Assembly: GCA_033977485.1 (NCBI GenBank)
Contig: CM066983.1
Location: 107,351,580-107,415,579 of the forward strand
Direction of reading: 5' to 3'
Source of the DNA: Hydrangea macrophylla
Lineage: Eukaryota > Streptophyta > Magnoliopsida > Cornales > Hydrangeaceae
Length of the DNA stretch: 64,000 nt
Shown here: piece by piece, positions 34,421 to 46,638 of the stretch
Layout of the letters: the number at the start of each line of letters is the position of its first letter
Position numbering within the stretch: position 1 is the stretch's first letter
The notes under the pieces: model-generated
What the model was told of the DNA's origin: nothing
Database searches by the model: none
What the model saw: the letters and a program-made list of their open reading frames with translations, nothing else
Translations under genes and position numbers: made by a program

Positions 34421-35595
34421 GTAGTGAAAAAAAAAAAGCTAGGTGGGAAAAATAAAATAAAAATAAAAAATACGAGTAGTAAATAAATAAGAGAAGAAAT
34501 AAAGTGGCAGTATAGTAAATAAGTGCAATAAGATGTCCTTTTTAACTATCTTACACGACACAAACAAATGCGCGTGGGTGGCGGAAACAAAATAAACCTT
34601 TGTTTCCGAAGAGTTTGGTCACAGTCTGTAGAGAGAGAGAGAGAGAGGGAGTAATGGAGTACAATGTCATATACGTATATACTGGTATATACATATATAT
34701 ATATATATATGTATACGCATGTCATACTTGACAATACGTTGTAACCTCAAAGAATTTGCAGTCCGAGTGACTGGTTCAGAGATCTGGGGTTGCTTTAAGA
34801 CTTTATTTAGCTAAAGATAAAGAATAGCTGACTACTCACTGACTGACTGTACATGTGGAGTTTCTGTCTTTGTTTCATTTTTTTTTTTTTTTTTAAATTT
34901 ATTCTTCTTATTATTATTATTTTTAATTCCAAAGGCGTGACTAAAGTATGATATCTCTGACTCAGACCATATACATCTCCGATCAAAGTCCAAAAATTAG
35001 CTTACCTATCTGAGCTTATAATTTAGTTAAATCCCGGCGGAGTCCAGTACCGATCCTCTGATTTCTCAAAAATCAAGAAACACTAAAATTTATGGAGCAA
35101 CTAGTTGTATTTCTTATGGGGTCATTCTACGAAAATTCTTTAGTACTTTCAAGTGCTTTGGACGTATGTAACTACGTTTCTTTGTTTTTTTAATTTGTAC
35201 GTTTTGGTTTTTGCTAAGAAATGAGTATTTATTCTGTGATAAAAATTATTTTATATCTAAGAATAAACGTTTCTTCAACCATCTTCAAAGATGTGGGCCT
35301 CAAATCTCAATTTGATGTGCCACCTAGACAAAAATAGTTTCAAAGGGAGCATCAAAGCAGCAGCAAACTGAAAATTGTCCAAGACTCCAAATGCATTAAA
35401 CTGAAGACAAATGAGAGAAGCAGCAAAAAATATTTTAATGCCACTAACCATTAGAAAGAAAAAAAAAATTGCTCAATCAGCACCTATAATTGGATGTAAA
35501 GAATAGACAAAAGAAATATTTTAGATTAGGATTTAAATTTTCATTTGAATATGATATGAATTTCATTTCCCACCTAGTAAGGAAAAATCAAAGTC
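34421..35595. other. Intergenic DNA with GA and TA microsatellites
   Basis: A short (GA)n run (34630-34647), a (TA)n run (about 34690-34712) and poly-T. No gene was recognised. Confidence 0.5.
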
Positions 35596-35603
35596 GTAGT
35601 CAC

Positions 35604-35838
35604 CAGGGACAGAGCCAAGACTTGACTTCAGGGGGTCAAAAACTTGGGGTGATTCAGTTCATGAGTAACTAGTTTGGCCGAAAGTTAAAAGGACCAAGGT
35701 GAAAAAAAATAGAGTATAAAAGGTGCAAAGTAAGGGGGGAAAATGCATAAATTACAACATACAAAAGGGTAAAAAGATAATTCTCAAAAGTTGAGGGGGC
35801 CAAGTGTCCCCACTAGAGCCTTTTTGGATCCACCCATG
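35604..35838. mobile_element. hAT-like MITE
   Basis: The ends CAGGGACAGAGCC and GGATCCACCCATG are imperfect inverted repeats, bounded by a perfect 8-bp TSD GTAGTCAC (35596-35603, 35839-35846). It is 235 bp, non-coding. Confidence 0.8.
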
Positions 35839-35869
35839 GTAGTCACAGCCGTCACATATATGATATATG

Positions 35870-36205
35870 CGGGGCAGAGGTAAAGAGGTACAAGGGGATT
35901 AGGTTTTTAAAAAATTATACATTGCACTACAAAAGAAATTTTTTACAATTAGCCCCCCTAAAAATTACAATTAGCCCCTCTTAATATTATAAAATTGTCA
36001 TACCAAGCCTCCTTTCTCTTATATTTTTGTGCTAATTATAAAATTCCTCATCCCTCCTATGTTTTTGGGTTAATTTTTTTAGCATTAATTTACATCATCT
36101 ACACAAAATATACACAAAATACGTAAAAATAGGTCCAGAAAAAAAATTCGGCCGAACAATCCTCTATCAAGCCCCCCCTATATTAATTTTGTAGATCCAC
36201 CCCTA
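35870..36205. mobile_element. hAT-like MITE related to the 33002 foldback arms
   Basis: It begins CGGGGCAGAGG and ends TAGATCCACCCCTA. The 8-bp flanks GATATATG (35862-35869) and TATATATG (36206-36213) match at 7 of 8. The interior AATTAGCCCCCCT... is closely similar to 33150-33410. Confidence 0.65.
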
Positions 36206-36500
36206 TATATATGGGCAAGTTTCTCCTTCTCAACAGAACACATGAGAGGTAATGGCAAGGGCGACACTAGGAATTTTTTTTTTTTTTTTTTAGGGACTAA
36301 ACTATACGTAAGAGAAAATATGTGGGCTGGATTAAAATTGACAATATATTAAGGAAGGTTCAACTGAAAAGTAAAAGAAAAAATATGGACTGAATTAAAA
36401 TTAAACAAATTTTAGATGCAAATATATATATATATATATAATTTTCATAATTTAGGGGTAGCCTGCCAAATTAGATAGCCTTCCTAATTTCACCCTTAAT

Positions 36501-36672
36501 GTTTTTTTTTTTTTTTTTGTTGATGGCAAGGCACCCACAGACGTCACGCGACCAACAATCCAACAAGTCCCACAGGGCAAACTTTAAAGGGAAGCGACTC
36601 CCATAGGAGTCGAACACTAACCTTCTCCTTGAGAAAAGCTAACCATACCACTTGAGACACAAGTTCACGGAT
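36501..36672 (-). mobile_element. tRNA-derived SINE, second family
   Basis: On the - strand it shows an A-box-like TCTCAAGTGGTATGG, a B-box-like GTTCGACTCC and a poly-A tail (poly-T at 36502-36518 on +). A 15-bp TSD with one mismatch flanks it: AATTTCACCCTTAAT (36486-36500) and AATTCCACCCTTAAT (36673-36687). The body differs from the SINEs at 6969 and 58774. Confidence 0.8.
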
Positions 36673-37358
36673 AATTCCACCCTTAATAAGGAGGTAAGAA
36701 AGAGGAGGAAAGATAAGGAAAAGAAGGAGAAAGTGATTGATGTTATGTTGTTTGGAAAAATGGAAAGGAAAAAAGAAAGGATAAAACATATATATCTATC
36801 GTGGCCCACCATTTTGATCATCTACAAGACTACAAAGTGAAAGGAGTGGAAGGCGAGGCATCTCCCTTTGTTTGGCATATTTCTCTTTCAAATTGTTTCC
36901 GCCTAAAGCTCTATTTGCTTCATAGATTTCCCAGAATAAGATAGAAAAATCTACAAAAAAAAATATTGTTTTCCTTATTTGCTTAATTGCTTATAAGAAA
37001 ATTAGCAAGGGGAATAAAAGAAAGAAAACAGATAATGAGAAAACAAATTAAAATTTTTTAATATTGTGACTCACCTTTTTCTCTTTTTCTTAACTTTACA
37101 ATAACATTTTAAAAAAATTTTTAAATTAAAAGTGTAAAAAAAATAAAATAAAGAAACTACTTTTATTATTATTATTATTTTTCCTTTTCTTTCAATAAAT
37201 CAGCAAATCAAGCAAGGCCTAAATGTCTTCCTAAAAAAAAAAAGCAAGGCCTAAATGTAATGTTGAAAGGAAAATGATTCAAAGTCCCAAACTTTATACA
37301 CAATGATCTTATTGTCTCATGCCATTAATGTCAAATATTATAGTACATGATATTTTTA

Positions 37359-37488
37359 GGGCAATGTTATTCGCACTCCATTGATTACTAAATGCACTTT
37401 ATGGACTGCATTGTGTGTATGATATGACAAGTTAGAGTAATACAATGGAGTGTATTAATTGATTTTTGGAGTGCAAATAGTAATTCCC
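37359..37488. mobile_element. MITE upstream of ABCB1
   Basis: The ends GGGCAATGTTATTCGCACTCC and GGAGTGCAAATAGTAATTCCC are inverted repeats. A perfect 8-bp TSD TATTTTTA (37351-37358, 37489-37496) suggests hAT. It is 130 bp and lies about 1.3 kb upstream of the ABCB1 ATG. Confidence 0.75.
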
Positions 37489-37499
37489 TATTTTTATGA

Positions 37500-38442
37500 T
37501 TTGTGTTATTTAATTATAGTCATTTCAATTGACAAGAGTCAAGACCATCAATAAATTAATTTGAACTCTCCACTGAATCATTTTGGATCACAAATCGAGT
37601 GTAGTTTTTAGAGTTTATAAGTGGTTATAGAACTCCAAAAGATAAAAAGAAATTATTTGGTAAACTAGATTATGCAATTCAACGGCCAAAAAATTGTGAG
37701 TCAATTGCAAAAATTTAGGATCAATTAAAAACTATCTTGGACAACGTTTGATCAAAAGAAATTTGTTTAAACTACATTTTGAGCGGAAGAACGGCGATTT
37801 CTCATAGAAAAACCTCCTGACGAAAGTTTTCTCAACACCTGGTTTGAACGCCCTTTCTCCCAGAATCGCGGAAGCAAAATCATTGCCAAACACCCTCTCT
37901 CAAAAAAAAAGAAAAGGAAAAAGAAAAAAGGAAATCTTTCACTTTTTATATTTCTGTCTTCTGTTTATATTTATAGAGAACAAAAAATGGCTAATTATTT
38001 TCGTATATACAAATACATATACAAAAAATACTTTATAGTGTATATATTTCCGTATATACGGAGTAATATTTACACAGATACATACTCGTATAGACGTGTA
38101 CATACATGACATATGTAAATGTAAAAGAGAAAAAACTTTGTACAGAGCAGGAAAAGACGCCGGATTTAAAGGAGACAGACAGTGAGGTAAGGTGAGGTTT
38201 GAACATGAGCTTGCTTTCTTCCACAAGATTTGACAAGTTTTTCACTTCTTGAAGAAGCCAAACAAGCCCATGGATTAAAATCCAAATCACACCCACCGAT
38301 GTCTAATGTCTTAGAAGAACAGTAAGTATATATTCAATCAAACACAAAAATTTATTTCACTCCCACTTCGAATCTGTTTTGGTCAAAAACCCAATCCCAA
38401 GTTTCCACCACAGTATTCTTTGTCGGGGGGCCAAAGCCAAAC

Positions 38443-38475
<33 letters not shown>

Positions 38476-38764
38476 GGCTTCTGTCACTGTCTATGAGAGT
38501 GTTTTGAGTGCTTATTTATTTTTTATTTTTACAGAAGAAGCAACTGAAGAAACCACCCAACTGTTAAAAAAACAAAAAAACACCCCTAAAGTGGTTTTTT
38601 TTTTTTTTTTTCCCCTCACTAGCTATAGGCTATGTCTATGTGGAAGAAATGAGAGTAAAAACTAGAGAGAGAAAGGGAAAAGTTGGGAGGAAAATTGAGG
38701 TACAAAGTTCAAGAGAGAGAAAGATAAAGGGGGTGGTGGTGGGTTTGTTTGTAATTGTAAAGCA
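37500..38764 (+). promoter_or_regulatory. ABCB1 upstream region and probable 5' leader
   Basis: No other gene was recognised here. A pure CT microsatellite (about 38444-38474) is typical of plant core-promoter/5' leader sequence. A poly-T run lies at 38598-38612. TATA-like words lie around 37970 and 38040. The transcription start cannot be fixed from sequence, and a leader intron is possible. Confidence 0.5.
38632..38652 (+). CDS. Upstream mini-ORF 1 in ABCB1 leader
   Basis: A six-codon ORF (MSMWKK) whose stop overlaps the start of the next upstream ORF as ATGA. It matters only if the transcript starts upstream of it. Confidence 0.35.
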   Translation: MSMWKK

Positions 38765-38789
38765 ATGTCACAAGATTCTGAGGAGATAA
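38649..38789 (+). CDS. Upstream ORF overlapping the ABCB1 start
   Basis: A 46-codon basic ORF begins 116 nt before the ABCB1 ATG in a different frame and ends at TAA 25 nt inside the ABCB1 coding region. If it is within the mRNA, ribosomes that use it would bypass the first ABCB1 ATG, so it could lower translation or favour a downstream start such as Met82. The peptide has no recognised family. Confidence 0.35.
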   Translation: MRVKTRERKGKVGRKIEVQSSRERKIKGVVVGLFVIVKQCHKILRR

Positions 38790-41700
38790 AGACGATTGAG
38801 CAGTGGAGATGGTCTGAAATGCAAGGTCTTGAACTTGTTGTGTCAGCTCATTCAGAGACCCCCTTTAAAGCCAACCCAACCACAACCACAACACCACCAC
38901 CAACACAATCAACCCACACAGAGCACCCGCACCCAATAGTGGGTGGTGGAGAAGAGTTTTTAGAGAGAGAATTGGGCGAGAACAGGGGAGGAGGAGAGAG
39001 AAGAGAAATGGAGGTTTCTGAAGGGAAAAAAGATGGTGGCGATGGTGAGAAGCCTGGTTCTGCTCTTCCTTCATCTGGGTTTTGTGAGCTTTTCAGATTT
39101 GCTGATAAATTGGATTATGTTTTGATGACAATTGGGTCAATTGGTGCTTTTGTTCATGGCTGTTCTTTGCCTCTGTTTCTTCGATTCTTTGCCGATCTTG
39201 TTAACTCTTTTGGGGCTAATGCCAATGATATTCATAAAATGACACATGAAGTTGTAAAGGTGAAGTCACTTCTAAAATCACATATACTTTAATTTTGAGA
39301 TGACAAAAAAAAAAAAAAAAAAAAAAAAGATAATAATAATATTCATTTCTTTGTGAAATTTGCAGTACGCATTTTACTTTCTTGTAGTTGGAGCTGCAAT
39401 ATGGGCTTCTTCATGGGCAGGTGAGTTCTAAACAGTCTGTAGATTGGAGTAGTAAATCATTTTGTGGGTTTTTGAATTGTCTTTTCCACGGAAATTGGAG
39501 GAACTCAAACAAACCTGGGTTTTGCAGAGATTTCATGTTGGATGTGGACCGGAGAGAGACAATCCACAAGAATGAGGATCAAGTACTTGGAAGCAGCTTT
39601 GAACCAAGACATTCAGTACTTCGATACAGAGGTTCGAACCTCCGATGTTGTTTTCGCCATTAATACCGATGCAGTCTTGGTCCAAGACGCCATTAGTGAG
39701 AAGGTGAATGAATCCCAATCTGCTTCAATATTATTATATTCATATTCATAATTCATATATATATATATATATATGTATAATTAGTCCCATTTGTGATTTT
39801 TTTTTTCTTTCCCTTTCTTTCTTTCTTGCAGTTGGGTAATTTTATACACTATATGGCAACATTTGTATCTGGATTTGTTGTGGGTTTCACAGCCGTTTGG
39901 CAATTAGCTTTAGTCACTCTTGCTGTGGTGCCTCTCATTGCTATAATTGGAGGCATTCACACAACCACATTAGGCAAACTCTCTGCAAAAAGCCAAGAAG
40001 CGCTCTCCCAAGCAGGAAACATTGCAGAACAGGTGAGAGAAAGTTTTAAAAAAAAAATTAGGATCAAATCTAGTTTATGATTAATTTTTTTTTTTTTTGT
40101 CTTTCATCATCTGGGTATTTCCTAATTCAATCCTAAACCGCAGACAATAGCTCAAATTCGAACGGTTTTGGCATTTGTGGGTGAATCAAGAGCATTACAA
40201 GCATATTCATCAGCTCTAAAGATAGCTCAGAGGACTGGTTATAAAAGTGGATTTGCAAAGGGTTTGGGATTAGGAGCTACATATTTCACTGTTTTTTGTT
40301 GCTATGCACTTTTGCTATGGTATGGAGGTTATTTGGTTAGACACCATTACACTAATGGAGGACTTGCCATAGCCACAATGTTCTCTGTGATGATAGGTGG
40401 ACTGTAAGTACTAATTTGCCTTGGCCCTTTTTTCTAAATCCCCCAATTGAATCTTACAAAATTTTCTTGATTTAAACAGAGCTTTGGGACAATCTGCCCC
40501 AAGTATGTCTGCATTTGCCAAGGCCAAAGTTGCAGCCGCCAAAATTTTCCGTATTATTGATCATAAACCAAGTGTTGATCGAAACAGCGAATCGGGTTTG
40601 GAATTAGATTCCATTACTGGACAGGTGGACCTAAAAAACGTCGATTTCTTGTACCCTTCGAGGCCGGACGTCCAAATTCTTAACAATTTCACTCTAACCG
40701 TCCCAGCCGGGAAAACCATCGCTCTGGTCGGAAGTAGCGGCTCCGGCAAGAGCACCGTAGTTTCCCTAATTGAGAGATTCTACGATCCCACATCAGGTAA
40801 CATCTATCCAAAAATGCACAATACATACATAATTTAAATATTTTATAGCAGACAAATTAAATGTGAATCTGCCACTTAAGTTATTTGTGGATTTGAGTTC
40901 ATTTGGTCCAAGTGGGTATGTTGGTGAAGATCTGTGTTAATGGAAGTGGTGTGCAGGACAAGTTCTGTTGGATGGGCATGACATTAAGACATTGAAGCTG
41001 ACATGGCTGAGACAGCAAATTGGGCTTGTGAGCCAAGAACCTGCCCTGTTTGCTACCACCATTAAAGATAACATACTCTTAGGTAGGCCCGAAGCGACCA
41101 TACTTGAGATTGAAGAAGCTGCCCGAGTTGCCAATGCCCATTCTTTCATTATCAAGCTTCCCGATGGCTACGACACACAGGTTAGCTAATTTTAGAGATC
41201 AAAATCATACTATCTGTTAAAAAATTGTATGATCAACTAGTTAAGAGTCCGTTCCGTATCTTATTTTTTCTTGAATATATTTTCAAATAAGCAGCAAAAT
41301 TCGTGCCAGACCGATTTTTAAATAAGCTGTGAAATGGTTTTTTTGCTTGATCGACTCAAAATCTCTCAGTAATCCTAAATAAGTGATTGGTGGTCTCAAC
41401 TAAGCTGATCCAAACGGGCTCTTAGGCCTACTACATTTGATAAATAACAATTAAAATGTGCAACTCTTAGTCTATATTCTACAGCTGTATTAATGTGTAT
41501 GTACTTCGTTGTGATTAAAGGGTGACTGGGCAGTTGAGGTCCACTTGGTCCTGTAGGGTGAAAACTAGTAATGGATCTTGAAGAGAGGAGTTAATTATTC
41601 TTTTCTTTGGTACTGTTATTATATTTAGAAGACTGGATGGGTGGTTTGTTTGGTCAACAAACAAACCTAACTTTTTATTTTATTTTATTTTTTATTTTTT

Positions 41701-44700
41701 GATTTTTCTTAAAAGTCAATGTGGGGGAGGAGTTTGGTCATGCATTTAAAAAAAAGGTAACATGATTCCAGTCAACAATGCATGTGCAGGTGTTCATAGG
41801 GTTTTATTTATTCATGCAGAAACAAAGTCTTAAGAACATACAAGGATGGGGAGAGGGCACCAGAAGAGACAGACACATATTAGATCACTACAGAAAATGA
41901 AAACATGTAGGTTCACCATAGACTCGAATAATAAGTATAACACCCCAAAAAATAGTCAATTATTTTGGATTTTATAGGACTGAAAGGAGCTAGAAAGAGA
42001 GACTGTGATATAAATTGTAGATATAAAGATTGTAATAACTTTAAAAATGGGAAGTAGGAGCCTAAATTTTGCAGAAACAAATCAACACTAGTACAGAAAA
42101 TAGAAAATGAATGCAGAGTTCATTACAAGCAGTCAAAGATAATAACCCATAAAAATACATAAATGCTTAACCATTTATGGAACACAGGAATTCTAAGTTC
42201 ATTCGAATATTGACAATGAACAAAGAATAGATAATAATAACTAGACAATCAAGAGTAAGACACTAGGTTGCAGAAGCAATTTCAATCCAACAATGAAGAA
42301 AAGTTAATCAAGTGAAACAAGGGATTTCTCAATGTGAAGTTAAATATAGTTTCCAACTAGAAAGTTAATGTGAATAGAAAAGTGATAGGAGTAGATTCTT
42401 AGTCCCATACTATTAGTTCTATTGCCAAGAAAAGACGAATAACAAAAAAAAAAAAAGAAAAAAGAAAAAAATAATAATAAATTTAAAAAAAAACCGATTC
42501 TTACTCCAAACATTTAGCATTCTATATGAATTGAAGTTCTTATTTGTTGTAGTGATTTCTCAAGAACAGATTTTTAGAAATTTTTAGGGAGAAATCACAC
42601 CTAAACATACAATTTGATTATGGCAGGTAGGGGAGAGAGGATTGCAGCTCTCAGGCGGGCAGAAGCAGAGAATAGCAATAGCAAGGGCAATGCTGAAAAA
42701 CCCAGCAATCTTGCTTCTGGACGAGGCGACGAGTGCATTGGACTCCGAATCAGAAAAACTTGTGCAAGAGGCTCTTGATCGGTTCATGATCGGGAGGACA
42801 ACTCTTGTCATCGCTCACCGCCTCTCCACCATCCGGAAGGCCGACCTTGTGGCCGTACTCCAGCAGGGAAGTGTTTCAGAAATTGGGACCCACGACGAGC
42901 TCATTTCCAAAGGAGATAATGGTGTCTACGCCAAGCTCATTCGTATGCAAGAAATGGCTCACGAAACTGCTCTAAACAATGCAAGAAAGAGTAGTGCAAG
43001 GTATAGCTTAACCACCTTTAAATCTTTTTTGCACTTTATGCCTATATGGTATAAAACTTCAAATCTTCAAGCAATATTGAGGCCTGTTGCATATGCCAAA
43101 TAGGATCAGCTTGAGTCTCCCTGTCATTTTCTATCTGCTTTTTATGAAAACCCAGTACAATGTTGGTTTGACACACATTTTAAGAGTTATTTTAGCTATG
43201 TCACGGACTCCTGTGTAATAAAAGTGAATCTATCAAACATACACTTTTGAACTAGTTCTGAGCCTTCCCAAACAGTCCCTTGGAGTTCGAATAAATCCTG
43301 AAATGTTAGCTACTGATTTGTTGCTTGAACTGGTTTCTTTGCAGGCCTTCCAGTGCCAGGAACTCAGTAAGCTCACCAATCATTGCCCGAAACTCATCTT
43401 ATGGTCGATCACCGTACTCACGCCGGCTATCTGACTTCTCTACATCTGACTTTAGCCTCTCCCTTGATGCCTCACACCCCAATTATCGTCTTGAAAAGCT
43501 AGCATTCAAGGAGCAAGCTAGTTCCTTCTGGCGCCTTGCAAAAATGAACTCCCCTGAATGGGCTTATGCTTTAGTTGGCTCTATTGGCTCTGTTGTCTGT
43601 GGGTCACTAAGTGCTTTCTTCGCATACGTTCTGAGCGCCGTTCTAAGCGTTTATTATAATCCAGACCATGCTTACATGATCAGAGAAATCGGAAAATACT
43701 GCTATCTATTGATTGGGGTTTCATCAGCCGCACTTATTTTTAATACTTTGCAACATTTCTTCTGGGACGTTGTGGGAGAAAATTTAACGAAACGGGTGAG
43801 AGAGAAAATGCTAGCGGCAGTGCTGAAAAATGAAATGGCATGGTTCGACATGGAGGAGAATGAGAGTTCTAGAATTGCAGCGAGGCTGGCTCTTGATGCC
43901 AATAACGTTAGGTCTGCCATTGGAGACCGGATCTCGGTGATCATGCAAAACTCGGCTCTTATGTTAGTTGCCTGCACTGCGGGGTTTGTTTTGCAGTGGC
44001 GCCTTGCCCTTGTCCTCATAGCCGTCTTTCCTGTAGTTGTCGCCGCCACGGTTTTGCAGGTTTGTTTTTCTCAACTCTGTCCCAAGTGCATGCATGTTGT
44101 TGAAGCTTGATATTATTGGGCACAATCTCTAACAACTTAAGCTTTTGGAGCAACTTGTGACTTAACAACTAAGAGCCCGTTTGGATTAGCTTATCTGGAA
44201 CCTACAGTCACTTATTTGGGATAATAACCGACTATTGAGAGATTTGAGTTTGCTTGGCAAAAACTTTCTCACAGGTTTTTAAAAAACCGAATCCACTCTA
44301 AAGATGCCAAAAGAAAAAACTCGGAAGCAACAATTTACCACTTTTTCAAAAATTAATTGAAGAAAAACTCTCTTATTTCCACGGCAATATGAAACGGGCT
44401 CTGAATTATCAGATTTAAATCACATAATTTTAGAACTTAAAACAACTTGAGAGAATTTTGTCACACTGCTATATTATACAAGCAGTGACCATATATACAG
44501 AGATTATGCATATTTATATGTATACTGATTCAGTTATATTTCCAATAGAAAATGTTCATGACAGGTTTCTCGGGAGACCTAGAAGCTGCACATGCCAAAG
44601 CCACACAACTTGCAAGCGAGGCTGTGGCCAATGTAAGAACTGTCGCTGCCTTCAGTTCAGAAACGAAAATCGTTAGCCTTTTCTCCACCAATCTTCAAAC

Positions 44701-45832
44701 CCCACTACGTCGTTGCTTCTGGAAAGGACAGATTGCCGGAATTGGATATGGAATAGCTCAGTTCTTACTTTACGCTTCCTATGCTCTCGGTCTTTGGTAT
44801 GCCTCATGGCTGGTAAAGCATGGGATCTCCGATTTCTCAAAGACAATCCGAGTTTTCATGGTTCTCATGGTCTCAGCCAACGGTGCAGCCGAAACACTGA
44901 CACTGGCCCCTGAATTCATCAAGGGTGGTAGAGCCATGCGGTCCGTGTTCGATCTCCTTGACCGGAAAACCGAAATTGACCCCGATGATTCAGATGCCAA
45001 CCCTGCCCCTGACCGCCTTCGCGGGGAAGTGGAGTTCAAGCATGTAGATTTTTCGTACCCCTCACGCCCTGATGTTCCAATTTTCCGTGACCTCAGTCTC
45101 CGTGCACGAGCTGGGAAGACTCTGGCCCTTGTGGGTCCCAGCGGGTGCGGTAAGAGCTCGGTCATCGCGCTTATACAGCGATTCTACGAGCCATCGTCCG
45201 GGAGGGTCATTATTGATGGGAAAGACATACGAAAATACAATCTCAAGTCATTGAGAAGACACATTGCCGTGGTCCCTCAAGAACCATGCCTCTTTGCAAC
45301 TACCATTTACGAAAACATCGCTTACGGGAACGAGTCGGCAACGGAGGCCGAGATCACTGAAGCGGCAAATCTCGCAAACGCCCACAAATTCATATCATCG
45401 TTGCCAGATGGCTACAAAACATTCGTTGGTGAGAGGGGAATTCAATTGTCTGGTGGACAGAAGCAAAGAATTGCAATAGCTCGGGCTTTCATAAGAAAGC
45501 CCGAGTTAATGCTGCTCGATGAAGCCACGAGCGCACTCGACGCTGAGTCAGAAAAATGCGTTCAAGAGGCTCTTGAGCGTGCTTGCTCGGGAAGGACAAC
45601 GATTGTAGTTGCACACCGGCTTTCAACCATTAGAAACGCCCATGTCATTGCCGTGATAGATGATGGAAAAGTGTCCGAACAAGGTTCACATTCACATCTA
45701 TTGAAAAACCATCCTGATGGATGTTACGCACGGATGATACAGTTACAAAGGTTCACACACGGGCAAGCTTTGACTATGGCTTCAGGTTCAACTTCTTCTC
45801 GCGCCAAAGAAGATGATGAGAGAGAAAGCTAG
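38765..45832 (+). CDS. ABCB1: ABCB1/PGP1-type full-size ABC exporter, ten exons
   Basis: Exons: 38765-39259, 39366-39420, 39528-39703, 39832-40032, 40144-40403, 40480-40796, 40957-41180, 42627-43000, 43345-44059 and 44549-45832. All introns are GT-AG and all phases close, giving 4101 nt and 1366 residues. The order is TMD1-NBD1-linker-TMD2-NBD2. NBD1 has Walker [10 protein letters not shown] (about 480), Q-loop QEPALF, signature LSGGQ (584-588), Walker B ILLLDE (604-609) and H-loop AHRLST. NBD2 has GPSGCGKSS (1135-1143), QEPCLF, LSGGQ (1239-1243) and LMLLDE (1259-1264). All catalytic residues are present. A Ser-rich linker (about 700-745, [10 protein letters not shown]) resembles the phosphoregulated linker of plant ABCB1/19. 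The N-terminal about 105 residues are longer than in Arabidopsis ABCB1 and Thr/Pro-rich; Met82 is an alternative start. The predicted role is plasma-membrane auxin export, and brassinosteroid export is also reported for the family. Confidence 0.95.
41244..41422. mobile_element. MITE in ABCB1 intron 7
   Basis: The termini AGAGTCCGTTCCG and CAAACGGGCTCT are inverted repeats; TTA occurs at both junctions within a base of shift. It lies inside the 1446-bp intron 7 (41181-42626), the longest of the gene. The rest of that intron shows nothing recognised. Confidence 0.55.
44172..44402. mobile_element. Related MITE in ABCB1 intron 9
   Basis: The ends AGAGCCCGTTTGGATTAGC and ATGAAACGGGCTCT are inverted repeats of the same type as the intron 7 copy. 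It occupies about half of the 489-bp intron 9 (44060-44548). The TSD is unclear. Confidence 0.6.
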
Positions 45833-46100
45833 TGAGGTAAAAAAAAAAAGGGAGAGAGAGAGAGGAAAATACCACTAAAGAGGAGTATATCTTTTATACC
45901 CCTTGATGATTTTTTGGAATTTCTTGTTTTTTTGTTTTATGTTTTGGTATAGCATAGTATTTGTGTATGATCTAAATTTTACCATATTATATGTTATTTT
46001 TCGTAATTGATCTTTTTTTCACCTTCTCTGTCTTCCCAATGAAAGTTCATAGATATATAAGCATATACATACACAAACGTTTATGTTGGTGTATATATCT
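45833..46100 (+). other. ABCB1 3' UTR (extent inferred)
   Basis: T-rich sequence follows the TAG stop with TTGTGTATG-like far-upstream words (about 45960) and CCAATGAAAG near 46036, a possible near-upstream polyadenylation element. The exact end is unknown. Confidence 0.4.
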
Positions 46101-46603
46101 ACACCTCAAGAAAGGCATCTTTCATGCAAATTTTTTTTCTTAGCATCTACTTAAAGCATAGAATAATGTTGAGGGATAAGAGGGAAGATTCGACATTATT
46201 GACAAAGTAGTTTGAGAGTGGGCCCAAATATCATCATCTCAAGTTGACTTGAGCTTTTACCATAATAGATCCAAATCTTACCACAAAATTTTAAGTTTGG
46301 ATTACAACAGTTTTTTGTATATTTGTGGGTGTGGAATATGAATGCAAAATTAAATCAAAACATATTTATAGAAATCCATCACTTTCTTTCATACTGGTTC
46401 TTGATGTGTTGGGTCTCCGACAAGATTACACATCACAATCCATGTCCATGATTGATCAATTTATGATGGATTCTAAACCATCCGATCTTGATATTGTCTG
46501 GGTATCTCTCACCATTTAAGATGAAAGTGAAGGTGGGACCATTAAGAGAAAGGGAACAGCATTATTGACTGGGTTCACGTGGTGGTTGCACACGCGTATG
46601 AGC

Positions 46604-46638
<35 letters not shown>

